NCBI RefSeq assembly: GCF_000739895.2
Contig: NZ_BBJS01000007.1
Span: 124,001 to 188,000 of the forward strand
Length of the DNA: 64,000 bases
Source: Sphingomonas paucimobilis NBRC 13935
GTDB lineage: Bacteria > Pseudomonadota > Alphaproteobacteria > Sphingomonadales > Sphingomonadaceae
Direction: 5' to 3'
Within the stretch, counting starts at the first letter, position 1. Each line of letters starts with the position of its first letter. The notes beneath the pieces are model-generated. The model saw nothing but the letters and a program-made list of their open reading frames with translations, made no database searches and was not told where the DNA came from. A program made the translations under genes and the position numbers. Positions 36,820-44,465 of this stretch are shown here, piece after piece.

Positions 36820-37908
36820 ATGGCGAGTGCCGCAAACCCACAATATTCCACACGGTCGGCATGGCGGCCGCGTCGGTTGCTGATCACTCGTTCGGCGATG
36901 GCGTTCGCCCATGGCCGCGAGATGGTCGAGCGCGCCGTCGCTTATGGCGTGGAGATCGTCGAACTGCCCGGCGACCGTCTCAACCTGGGCCTGCCCGATG
37001 ACCCGCGCCAAGCCTATGCCGCCGCCAAGTCAACCTTGGCCGTGGTCGTCGCACCGCCCTCCAAGCGAAAGCTGCAGCCGATCGCCCCGAGCGCCGACTG
37101 GCGGGTCGATCTGGCGGAGGGGTGCCCGGCACATTGCAGCTATTGCTATCTCGCCGGGTCGTTGAAGGGGCCGCCGATCACCCGCGCCTATGCCAATCTC
37201 GACGAGATACTGGAGAGCCTGCCGGCCTATCTGGGGCAGGGGACCATCACCTCGCGCAATCGCGACCGGGTGCATGAAGGTACGACGTTCGAGGCGTCCT
37301 GCTATACCGATCCGCTTGCACTGGAGCCGATCACCGGATCACTGTCGCGCGCCATTGCCGGGTTCGGGCGATGGGAGGCGCCGGTCCAGTTGCGCTTCAC
37401 GACCAAATTCGCCGATGTCGCGCCATTGCTCGCGCTCGATCATCAGGGGCGGACGCGGATGCGGGCATCGATCAACCCCCGTCTGTTTGCGCGTTTCGAG
37501 GGCGGAACCTCGCCGGTTGCAGAGCGGCTGGTGGCGCTTCGGCGGATGGCGCTGGCGGGCTATCCGGTCGGGCTCACCATCGCGCCGATCATCGCGGCGG
37601 AGGGCTGGCGGGAGGCCTATGGCGCGTTGCTGGCGGATGCGGGTGCCGCGCTGGCGGATGTGCCGGGGCTCGACCTGACCGTCGAACTGATCACCCACCG
37701 CTTCACCAGCGGATCGAAGACGGTGCTTGATAGCTGGTATCCCGGCTCGGCACTCGACATGGGATCGGCCAACCGTACGACGAAGCGGACGAAGTTCGGC
37801 ACCGAGAAGCAGGTCTATGATGCCGAGACGATGCGCAGATTGCGTCGGTTTTTCGAGGAGCGGATCGCCTTGGCGCTGCCATTTGCGCGTATCCTCTATT
37901 GGACATGA
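36820..37908 (+). CDS. Spore-photoproduct-lyase-like radical SAM protein
   Basis: A 362-aa protein. The radical-SAM [4Fe-4S] ligands are C102, C106 and C109 in GCPAHCSYCYLAG, the CX3CX2C motif in SPL-family context (YCYLAGSLKG). Other SPL-like blocks are the N-terminal RLLITRSA, and EASCYTDPLALEP and LITHRFTSGSKT further on. SPL repairs the 5-thyminyl-5,6-dihydrothymine photoproduct in spores with a 5'-deoxyadenosyl radical. Here the host is presumably non-sporulating, so the substrate is open (a DNA or nucleic-acid photolesion is inferred). It is coupled by ATGA overlap to a metallophosphoesterase. The start at 36820 is the only reasonable ATG. Confidence 0.87.
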   Translation: MASAANPQYSTRSAWRPRRLLITRSAMAFAHGREMVERAVAYGVEIVELPGDRLNLGLPDDPRQAYAAAKSTLAVVVAPPSKRKLQPIAPSADWRVDLAEGCPAHCSYCYLAGSLKGPPITRAYANLDEILESLPAYLGQGTITSRNRDRVHEGTTFEASCYTDPLALEPITGSLSRAIAGFGRWEAPVQLRFTTKFADVAPLLALDHQGRTRMRASINPRLFARFEGGTSPVAERLVALRRMALAGYPVGLTIAPIIAAEGWREAYGALLADAGAALADVPGLDLTVELITHRFTSGSKTVLDSWYPGSALDMGSANRTTKRTKFGTEKQVYDAETMRRLRRFFEERIALALPFARILYWT

Positions 37909-38405
37909 CGATCTTCTTCACCGCCGACACCCATTTCGGCGACCACCGCACCATCAATATCCAGAAGCGGCCCTTTGCCAGCGTCGGCGAGATGGATGCG
38001 GTGTTGATCGAGCGCTGGAACGCGATGGTCGGGCCGGACGATATCGTCTGGCATCTGGGCGATGTGGCGAGGCGGGCGGCGGATGTGCCCGCACTGCTCG
38101 ACCGGCTGCACGGCACCAAGCATCTTCTGCGCGGCAATAACGATCCCGATGCGACCCTCACCGCGATAGGCTGGGCGAGTGTCGGCGATTATGCAGAGAT
38201 CGTGGTCGATGGCGAGGCGTTAGTCCTGTGCCACTATCCGTTTCGTAGCTGGAACGGGCAGCATAGGGGCACGCTGAACCTGCACGGGCACAGCCATGGC
38301 CGCCTGAAACCCATGCCCCGTCAGTTCGATGTCGGCGTCGACGTTCAGGAATTTGCTCCGGTAACGCTGGAGCGGCTTCTCAGGGCGACCAGAAAGGTGC
38401 GATAG
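37905..38405 (+). CDS. Small calcineurin-like metallophosphoesterase
   Basis: A 166-aa protein with all metal-ligand motifs of the family in order: FTADTHFGDH (D8, H10), HLGDVAR, RGNNDPD, CHYPFRSW and NLHGHSHGRL. The ATG at 37905 overlaps the SPL-like stop (ATGA); a TTG two codons earlier is less likely. It is of a size with phage-like and stand-alone phosphodiesterases that act on nucleotides or nucleic-acid ends. Tight coupling to the radical-SAM gene suggests they act in one process, for example processing of damaged nucleic acid. That is inference. Confidence 0.9.
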   Translation: MTIFFTADTHFGDHRTINIQKRPFASVGEMDAVLIERWNAMVGPDDIVWHLGDVARRAADVPALLDRLHGTKHLLRGNNDPDATLTAIGWASVGDYAEIVVDGEALVLCHYPFRSWNGQHRGTLNLHGHSHGRLKPMPRQFDVGVDVQEFAPVTLERLLRATRKVR

Positions 38406-38413
38406 GCGGTGTC

Positions 38414-38611
38414 ATGTTGAAGACACGTATGAAGCGGATCGCGGACCACCAGGCGGCGGCGGCACGAACGATCGCCCTGATCGAGGCATCGGTCGTCGCG
38501 CTGAGCGATGACGATCTGCTCGATCTGGCGGATATATTTTCCGGTGCATCGCCGTCGCCGCTGGGGGAGATGGCGTCGGCGGAAATGGCGAAGCGCGGCA
38601 TCGCCCTGTAA
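38414..38611 (+). CDS. Small hypothetical protein, 65 aa
   Basis: A short open frame 8 bases after the phosphoesterase with an AGGCGG-like site upstream. It is rich in Ala, Asp, Leu and Met, basic at the N-terminus (MLKTRMKRIADHQAAAA), with an acidic middle (SDDDLLDLADIF). It is probably helical. No family recognised. Position and codon-like composition suggest it is the third gene of the SPL operon. Confidence 0.5.
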   Translation: MLKTRMKRIADHQAAAARTIALIEASVVALSDDDLLDLADIFSGASPSPLGEMASAEMAKRGIAL

Positions 38612-38661
38612 GGCCCGCCCGATGGTCTGGCGGGACATGATCAGAACCATAGGATGATCCA

Positions 38662-38910
38662 ATGGCGGCTTTTGACGACAGCTTCGATCCCGAACTCGGT
38701 GTGGCCTGCAACCGGTTGGCGGCCTGGGTGGAGTCGCTGCCGCAGGATGCGCTGATCGATCCCGCGTCGCAATTGGGGGAGCAGGATTTGGCGCTGATCC
38801 TGCGGCATCTTTACGCGACGCGGCTTGACGCCGTGGGCGAAAGAGCCCCCGTCCAGACGGCGCCGCATCCCGCGCCGCGCGCGTCGGTGCCGGTGACCGC
38901 GAAAAACTGA
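38662..38910 (+). CDS. Small hypothetical protein, 82 aa
   Basis: An open frame 50 bases after the previous small gene, preceded by AGGAT. The sequence is acidic in the N-terminal half (FDDSFDPELG), then helical (EQDLALILRHLYATRLDA), and proline/alanine-rich at the end. I recognise no family. It may belong to the SPL operon or be independent. Confidence 0.45.
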   Translation: MAAFDDSFDPELGVACNRLAAWVESLPQDALIDPASQLGEQDLALILRHLYATRLDAVGERAPVQTAPHPAPRASVPVTAKN

Positions 38911-38994
38911 CCCCGGGGCACGGCGGTCGCGTCGGAATGGGCAAGCTTGGCGGGTATCCCTTGGCTTTCTCAAAGGGCTCACACCGCTCGTTCT

Positions 38995-40533
38995 TCATCC
39001 TGATGAAGCCAGAAACCGATCGGCGGTGCGCAGCGACAGCGCCATGATGGTCAGCGCCGGATTGGCCGCCAGCGCGCTGGGGAAGACCGAGTTGTCGCAA
39101 ATCCACAGATTGGGGATGTCGAAGCTGCGCCCCTCCGCATCGACCACCGCCTCGTCGCCATGGTGACCCATACGGCAGGTGCCGATCGTGTGTGCCGAGC
39201 GATCGACCGCGAAGATATCCTGGGCACCGGCCGCTTCCCAGATGGCGGTCATGGTCTGGCGGGCGTGGCGATCGATCGCCTGCTCATTCTCATGATAGCT
39301 GAAATCGATCCTGGCCTTGCGATGGCCAAAGGCGTCGGTCTCGTCGGATAGGGTCAGCCGGTTGTCGGAATGCGGCAGGCATTCGCCATTGATGCCGATC
39401 CCGGCCATCCGATTATAATGGTGCAGGATCATTTGAAGGCGCGTGCCCCACATGCCGGCACCACGTGCCAGCCCGGTCGCCAGATTGACCGGCAACACGC
39501 CCAGGCTCTGGATCAGATAACCGCCGGCACAGCCCGCCTCGGCAGGGCGCATCATGTCCTCGGTGATGAGCGAGGAGGGATAGCCGCGGTTCATCCGCAT
39601 CTCGGCGTCGAAGCGGCCCCAGATCTGAGTGGCGACATGCGCCATGAAATTGCGGCCGACCTGTCCGCTGGAATTGGCGAGGCCCAGATTGAGCAGCAGG
39701 CGCGGGCTCTCCACGCCGCCGGCGCACAGGAAGACGGCGCGGCAGCGTTGGCGGAGGTCCTCGCCATCCTGGCGATAGACGACGCCGGTGATCCGGCCGG
39801 CATGATCTACCTCGAGCGACACGACGCGCGCACCCGGCCGAACCTCTGCCCCATGCGCGACCGCAAAGGGCAGGTAGCTGGTGTCCATGCTCGTCTTCGA
39901 GGCGTTGCGGCACCCCTGATGGCAGGTGCCGCAATTCACACAGGCTTGCCGCTGTCCCCAATAAGGCTGGTCGTGGTCGCGCGATACCAGGGCGGCGGGC
40001 GCATCGGTGGCGGTGATTCCGATCGCTTCGCATCCCCGCGCCATCGCATCGGCGGACGCATTGCGCGGAACCGGCGGATAGGCATAGCGCCGTCCCGGGT
40101 CCCAGGGATAGGTGGCCGGGCCGGATACGCCGGTAAAGCCCTCTACCTCCTGGATATAAGCCAGCAGTTCGGCATGCGGGATCGGCCAATCGGCGCCCTG
40201 CCCGGTCAGCGTCTTGAGTTGCAGGTCACGCGGATCGGGGCGAGGGCAAAAGGCACCCCAATGGAGCGTCGATCCGCCGACGCCCATGCCCGAATTGTTC
40301 GAGCCGAAGGCTGTCGGATCGGCGCCACCGCTCAGCCGCTCGTCCATCCAGTAAATGTCGGCCGCCAGTTCGTCGGCGACATGGTCGTTGGGGGCAAAGG
40401 AGCGGCCTGCCTCCAGCGCGACGACCGACAGACCCGCCTTGGCCAGACGTGCGGTAAGGGGGGCGCCACCCGCGCCCGTACCGATGACCACCGCATCGAC
40501 CATTTCGCCCAGGCCATAGGGCGCGCGGCTCAC
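38995..40533 (-). CDS. GMC-family FAD oxidoreductase with Cys cluster
   Basis: A 512-aa flavoenzyme. The ADP-binding motif VIGTGAGGAPLTARLAKAG lies near residue 16, the GMC signature GMGVGGSTLHWGAF near 83-96, and the C-terminal HTIGTCRMG and NPALTIMAL block is complete. C198, C201, C204 and C208 (CVNCGTCHQGC) form an iron-sulfur-like ligand set as in bacterial GMC dehydrogenases that pass electrons to a carrier. The start is a GTG overlapping the upstream stop (GTGA), so it is coupled to the hydrolase fusion that carries the subunit-3-like domain. The substrate is probably a sugar, polyol or other alcohol. No cytochrome c partner gene is adjacent. Confidence 0.92.
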   Translation of the reverse strand: MSRAPYGLGEMVDAVVIGTGAGGAPLTARLAKAGLSVVALEAGRSFAPNDHVADELAADIYWMDERLSGGADPTAFGSNNSGMGVGGSTLHWGAFCPRPDPRDLQLKTLTGQGADWPIPHAELLAYIQEVEGFTGVSGPATYPWDPGRRYAYPPVPRNASADAMARGCEAIGITATDAPAALVSRDHDQPYWGQRQACVNCGTCHQGCRNASKTSMDTSYLPFAVAHGAEVRPGARVVSLEVDHAGRITGVVYRQDGEDLRQRCRAVFLCAGGVESPRLLLNLGLANSSGQVGRNFMAHVATQIWGRFDAEMRMNRGYPSSLITEDMMRPAEAGCAGGYLIQSLGVLPVNLATGLARGAGMWGTRLQMILHHYNRMAGIGINGECLPHSDNRLTLSDETDAFGHRKARIDFSYHENEQAIDRHARQTMTAIWEAAGAQDIFAVDRSAHTIGTCRMGHHGDEAVVDAEGRSFDIPNLWICDNSVFPSALAANPALTIMALSLRTADRFLASSG

Positions 40534-41885
40534 GCCTTTGTCTCCCGGATCTTCTGCCAGGCTTCGACGTCGTTGGCGGCCGTGCGGGAGTAACCCTGTT
40601 TGCGCGGACCGTCGCCGCCCACCGCAAATCCGTCATAGCCGATCGCCGCCATGGTGGAGGGCAGCGAAACCCATTGACGTACAACCTCCGCGCGGACGTC
40701 TTGAAACCACAGTGCCATCTGTTCGGGCGACAGATGATTGCCATCATCGGCGAGGCCGCCCTGACCCGCGGCGATCCGCTCCAGCCAATCACCCTGCTCG
40801 CCTTCGCCAAGCGCGACGAACCCACCCGCCAGGGCGTCCAGTGTCGCCAGGCCGCGAACCCAGGCCTCGGCATCGCAGGAGAGGGCGGCGAAGCGCCATC
40901 CATCGCCCTTTCCTTCGGTCACGACCATTTCAACTCGCGACGCGAGATCGTTATCGGCCCCGACATCGGGGAGGATATGGGCGATCAAGCTGGCGGCGAT
41001 CGCTCGGTGTTCCGGCGACCAATCGGACTCGCGATGGGGGACCGGGCGGGTCCGTTCCAACATGGCGGTGCGGGTCCGCTGGCTGACCCGGTCGGAGCCG
41101 AGAAGCTCGACGAACTCCGCCGGAAGGATCGACGGCGCGATGGTCGCGACATGATCCGCAATCAGCCGGGCCAGGGCTTCGGGCTGTTCATAGGGGATGA
41201 GATGCGCGGCCCCCTCCACCGAGCGAATCTCGGCATGACCATAGTGCGGCAGGTTCAACCGGCGCTGCGCGTCTTCCCCCAGGTCGCCATCTTCCGCGCC
41301 CGCGACAATCAGGGCGGGGATGGAGATGCGTCCGACCCGTGCACTCCAATCTTCCAGACTGCCGCGCTCCAGCCAGCCCAGCCACGCCTCGCGGCTCGAT
41401 CGGCAGACATCGGCGACGGCCCGGTCGCGCCAGGGCTTGGGGAGCGGTTCGGCGGTGTTGGCATCGACGAAGGTCTCAGCATCCTCCTGCTCGATCGATC
41501 CGTTGTCGACCCAGCCGATCATCTGCTGGCGACGATCCTCCTCCATCGGCTCGGGGGAAGGGGGCGAGGCGGCCACCAGCACGACTCCGACGACACCCGC
41601 CAGCCCCGCCTCACCAGCGGCGGCGCGGCTGGCGACGATGGTGGCGATCTTGCCGCCCATACTGTGTCCGACCAGGATGCAGCCGGTCAGGCGATGGCGC
41701 CGAATTTGGTCGGCGAGGTCATCGGCCATCGTCGCGACATCGGCATAGCCTTCCTCCGCCCGCTCGCCGAAGCCGGGCAGGTCGAGCGCGATGCAGGTCG
41801 CGTCGGGCAGAGAGGCGCGTACCGCATCCCATTCGCGGTGGCTGGAGCCCAGGGCGTGAAGAAAAACCAAGGTGGGTCGGGTCAT
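40530..41885 (-). CDS. Alpha/beta hydrolase fused to gluconate 2-dehydrogenase subunit 3-like domain
   Basis: A 451-aa protein in two parts. Residues 1-245 are an alpha/beta hydrolase: LVFLHALGSSHREWD (oxyanion region), GHSMGG with nucleophile Ser, a late Asp in VAGAEDGDLG and a His in GAAHLIP. Residues about 270-450 match the gluconate 2-dehydrogenase subunit 3 type: WSPEHRAIAASLIAHILPD start, then DALAGGFVALGEGEQGDWLERI and a tryptophan-rich end (WFQDVRAEVVRQW, GYDGFAVGGDGPRKQG). Subunit 3 normally accompanies a GMC catalytic subunit, which here is the next, coupled gene. The fusion suggests hydrolysis and oxidation of one substrate in sequence. No signal peptide is visible, unusual for subunit 3. 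Confidence 0.85.
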   Translation of the reverse strand: MTRPTLVFLHALGSSHREWDAVRASLPDATCIALDLPGFGERAEEGYADVATMADDLADQIRRHRLTGCILVGHSMGGKIATIVASRAAAGEAGLAGVVGVVLVAASPPSPEPMEEDRRQQMIGWVDNGSIEQEDAETFVDANTAEPLPKPWRDRAVADVCRSSREAWLGWLERGSLEDWSARVGRISIPALIVAGAEDGDLGEDAQRRLNLPHYGHAEIRSVEGAAHLIPYEQPEALARLIADHVATIAPSILPAEFVELLGSDRVSQRTRTAMLERTRPVPHRESDWSPEHRAIAASLIAHILPDVGADNDLASRVEMVVTEGKGDGWRFAALSCDAEAWVRGLATLDALAGGFVALGEGEQGDWLERIAAGQGGLADDGNHLSPEQMALWFQDVRAEVVRQWVSLPSTMAAIGYDGFAVGGDGPRKQGYSRTAANDVEAWQKIRETKA

Positions 41886-42077
41886 GCGGCCTCGCGAACA
41901 AAATCCCCTGCTGGACGTCGCAACGGCGGTAGCGTTCCGGGTTAAACACCGAGATCAGAAATTAATTTGGATCATCGGGGAGAATTGTCGCGTCATCCGG
42001 CATGTGGATGATTTCATGGAACCGTGCGCCGAGGCATGCGCTTCGCCACAATCCCTTTCCCAATTTGGAGTCTAGTC

Positions 42078-42647
42078 GTGGCAAAGACCGACGAAGCGCA
42101 GCCGCAATATCAGATCGAATATCGTGAAATCCAGGCTTTCGGTACGCTGAAAGACTTGCCGCTGGGCCTGTCGGACAATGCCCGCAAGCAGAGCGTTTCG
42201 ATCCTCAATCAGGTTCTGGCCGATACGATGATGTTGCGTGACCTTTACAAGAAACATCATTGGCAGATGTCCGGCGCGACCTTCTACCAGCTCCATCTGC
42301 TGCTCGATACGCATTACGAGAAGCAGGCGGAACTGGTCGACATGGTCGCCGAGCGTATTCAGGCGCTGGGCGGTATCAGCATCGCGACGCCGCATGACGT
42401 GGCGGAAATGACCCGCATCCCGCGTCCGCCGCGTGGACGCGAGGATGTGCCGACCATGCTGGCGCGCCTGCTGGAAGCGCACAGGATCGTACTGGAACAG
42501 GCGCATGAGGGCGCCAAGACCGCCGATGAGTCCGGCGATGACGGTACCAACGACCTGCTGGTCAGCGACATCATCCGCTCCAACGAGCCGCAGGTCTGGT
42601 TCATCGGCGAGCATCTGGCTGCCACAGCGCTGCAGCGCGCGGATTGA
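42078..42647 (+). CDS. Dps-family ferritin-like protein
   Basis: A 189-aa protein starting at a GTG with TTTGGAG upstream. The Dps ferroxidase residues are present: KHHWQMSGATFYQLHLLLD followed by THYEKQAELVDMVAERI and a C-terminal helix NEPQVWFIGEHL. Dps proteins form 12-mers that oxidise and store iron and protect DNA. A charged N-terminal extension of about 30 residues may bind DNA. It is divergent from the hydrolase/GMC operon and 35 bases upstream of a Rieske-FAD reductase gene, which suggests joint expression under oxidative or iron stress. Confidence 0.92.
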   Translation: MAKTDEAQPQYQIEYREIQAFGTLKDLPLGLSDNARKQSVSILNQVLADTMMLRDLYKKHHWQMSGATFYQLHLLLDTHYEKQAELVDMVAERIQALGGISIATPHDVAEMTRIPRPPRGREDVPTMLARLLEAHRIVLEQAHEGAKTADESGDDGTNDLLVSDIIRSNEPQVWFIGEHLAATALQRAD

Positions 42648-42682
42648 TCTCAGGCGAACCGGAAAAGGAAAAGGACGAGGCG

Positions 42683-44200
42683 ATGGCGGAGCGTGATCTG
42701 GCGAAGGGCATCGCCTCGACCGAATTGGAGGAGGGGCAGATCGTCGCCGGGATGGTGGACGGACGCGATGTCGTCCTGGTCCGGCATCGGGGACGGGTCT
42801 GTGCCCTGTCCGGCCAATGTACCCATCTGAAAGCGCCGCTGATGGATGGGATCGTGGCCGACGGAACGTTGCGCTGTCCCTGGCACCATGCCCGGTTCGA
42901 TCTGGAAACCGGTGAAGCTGTCGGCGCTCCGGCCTTCGCATCGCTCGACCGGTTCGCAGTGGTCGAAGAGGATGGGCAGGTGCGGATCGATGGGCCTGCC
43001 GCTCCAATCGAAAGGCCTGTTCCGAAGGCCGATGCCGGGATCGGGCGCATCGTCATCATCGGTGCGGGGGCGGCGGGCCATGCCTGTGCCGAAATGCTGG
43101 TGCGTCATGGTGCCGGGGCGGCGGTGACGATCATCGATGAAGAGGGCGATGCGCCCTATGATCGGACCTTCTGCTCCAAACAGTATCTGGCCGGCAAAGC
43201 GGATCGCGAGGATGCCGCGCTGCCGGCGCTGGGCGGGGTCGATTACCGTTCGGGCGTCGGGGTGGCCCGTATCGACCGGGATCGCAAGACGGCCGTCCTG
43301 CGCGACGGCACGGACATCTCCTATGACACGCTGGTACTTGCGACCGGCGCGTCTCCTGTGCAGGCGGAGTTTTACGGCGCGGACCGTAACGACGTTCATG
43401 TCATCCGCACCATGGCTGACGCCGATCGCCTGATCGCCGCCACCGCCGGTGTGGAGAAAGCGATCGTCATGGGTTCGAGCTATATCGGGCTGGAGGTGGC
43501 CGCCTCGCTGATCGCGCGCGGCCTGAGCGTGGTGGTCGTTTCCAGTGACGAACTGCCGCTGGAAAAGACCGCCGGGCCCGAGGTCGGGGCGATGATCCGT
43601 GACCTGCACCAGTCGAAGGGCGTCGAATTCCATCTCGGCCGTCGCATTGCGCGTTGGGATGGCAACGTGGCGATGCTGGACGATGGCACCCAAGTGGAGG
43701 GCGACATCGTCGTCGCCGGGATCGGAGTGACGCCGCGCATCGCTCTGGCCGAGGCGGCAGGCCTGACGCTCGCCGACAAGGCGGCCGGTGGTGGGGTTCA
43801 GGTAGACGCGATGCTGCGCACGTCGGACCCGGCCATCTGCGCGATTGGCGATATCGCCAGCGTGCCCGACCCCCGCCTTGGACACCCGATCCGCGTCGAA
43901 CATTGGGTTGTGGCGCAGCGCATGGGGCAATGGCTTGCCCGCCATCTGCTCGGCCAGGTCGAAGGTGATTATCAGGATGTGCCCTTCTTCTGGTCGGGCC
44001 ATTACGATCTCAGCCTGCGCTATGTCGGTCATGTGGCCGCCCCGGACGACCGGACGATCGACGGCAATGCCAGGGAGCAGGAGTTTGCCGTGTCCTTCGC
44101 CGAAGATGGCCGCGAACAGGCCATTCTCACGGCCGGGCGTGACGAACTGGGGTTGCAGAAAGAATATCGGTGGGAGCGGCCCCAAAACGGGCGCGGATAG
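42683..44200 (+). CDS. Rieske-domain FAD-dependent reductase (AIFM3/NirB-like)
   Basis: A 505-aa fusion. The N-terminal Rieske domain has C46, H48 and C65, H68 (CTH ... CPWHH) for a [2Fe-2S] cluster. Residues about 115-420 form a pyridine-nucleotide-disulfide-type reductase with FAD motif IVIIGAGAAGHACAE, NAD motif AIVMGSSYIGLEVAASL and the C-terminal FAD motif ICAIGDIASVP. A reductase C-terminal domain ends the protein. This Rieske-plus-AIF layout transfers electrons from NAD(P)H through FAD and the cluster to an unknown acceptor. It follows the dps gene closely; a link to ferritin iron reduction is plausible but unproven. Confidence 0.92.
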   Translation: MAERDLAKGIASTELEEGQIVAGMVDGRDVVLVRHRGRVCALSGQCTHLKAPLMDGIVADGTLRCPWHHARFDLETGEAVGAPAFASLDRFAVVEEDGQVRIDGPAAPIERPVPKADAGIGRIVIIGAGAAGHACAEMLVRHGAGAAVTIIDEEGDAPYDRTFCSKQYLAGKADREDAALPALGGVDYRSGVGVARIDRDRKTAVLRDGTDISYDTLVLATGASPVQAEFYGADRNDVHVIRTMADADRLIAATAGVEKAIVMGSSYIGLEVAASLIARGLSVVVVSSDELPLEKTAGPEVGAMIRDLHQSKGVEFHLGRRIARWDGNVAMLDDGTQVEGDIVVAGIGVTPRIALAEAAGLTLADKAAGGGVQVDAMLRTSDPAICAIGDIASVPDPRLGHPIRVEHWVVAQRMGQWLARHLLGQVEGDYQDVPFFWSGHYDLSLRYVGHVAAPDDRTIDGNAREQEFAVSFAEDGREQAILTAGRDELGLQKEYRWERPQNGRG

Positions 44201-44465
44201 CGGAATTGGATCCGGGTTCGGATCGATTCCAAGCCTCTGCATCGCCCTTCGTGGTCGATCGATATCGTCATCGATGCTGCATAAAATCCAGCATTTGGAG
44301 GGGATTGTCTCGTTACCGCTCCCACCATCAACTTCATCATGGCGTTCGATGGCCAGCATAGCCACCACCATGGGCATCGGTCAGGCAAGCGGATAGGACA
44401 ACCATAGGTCAAAAGGCCCCTTGGCACTCCGGGCGGATCGGATAAGCATCGCTCAGGAGATTGAT

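Noticed and set aside
42650-44377. 575-codon minus-strand frame opposite the Rieske-FAD reductase
   Set aside because: Shadow of an unambiguous Rieske/FAD protein on the plus strand.
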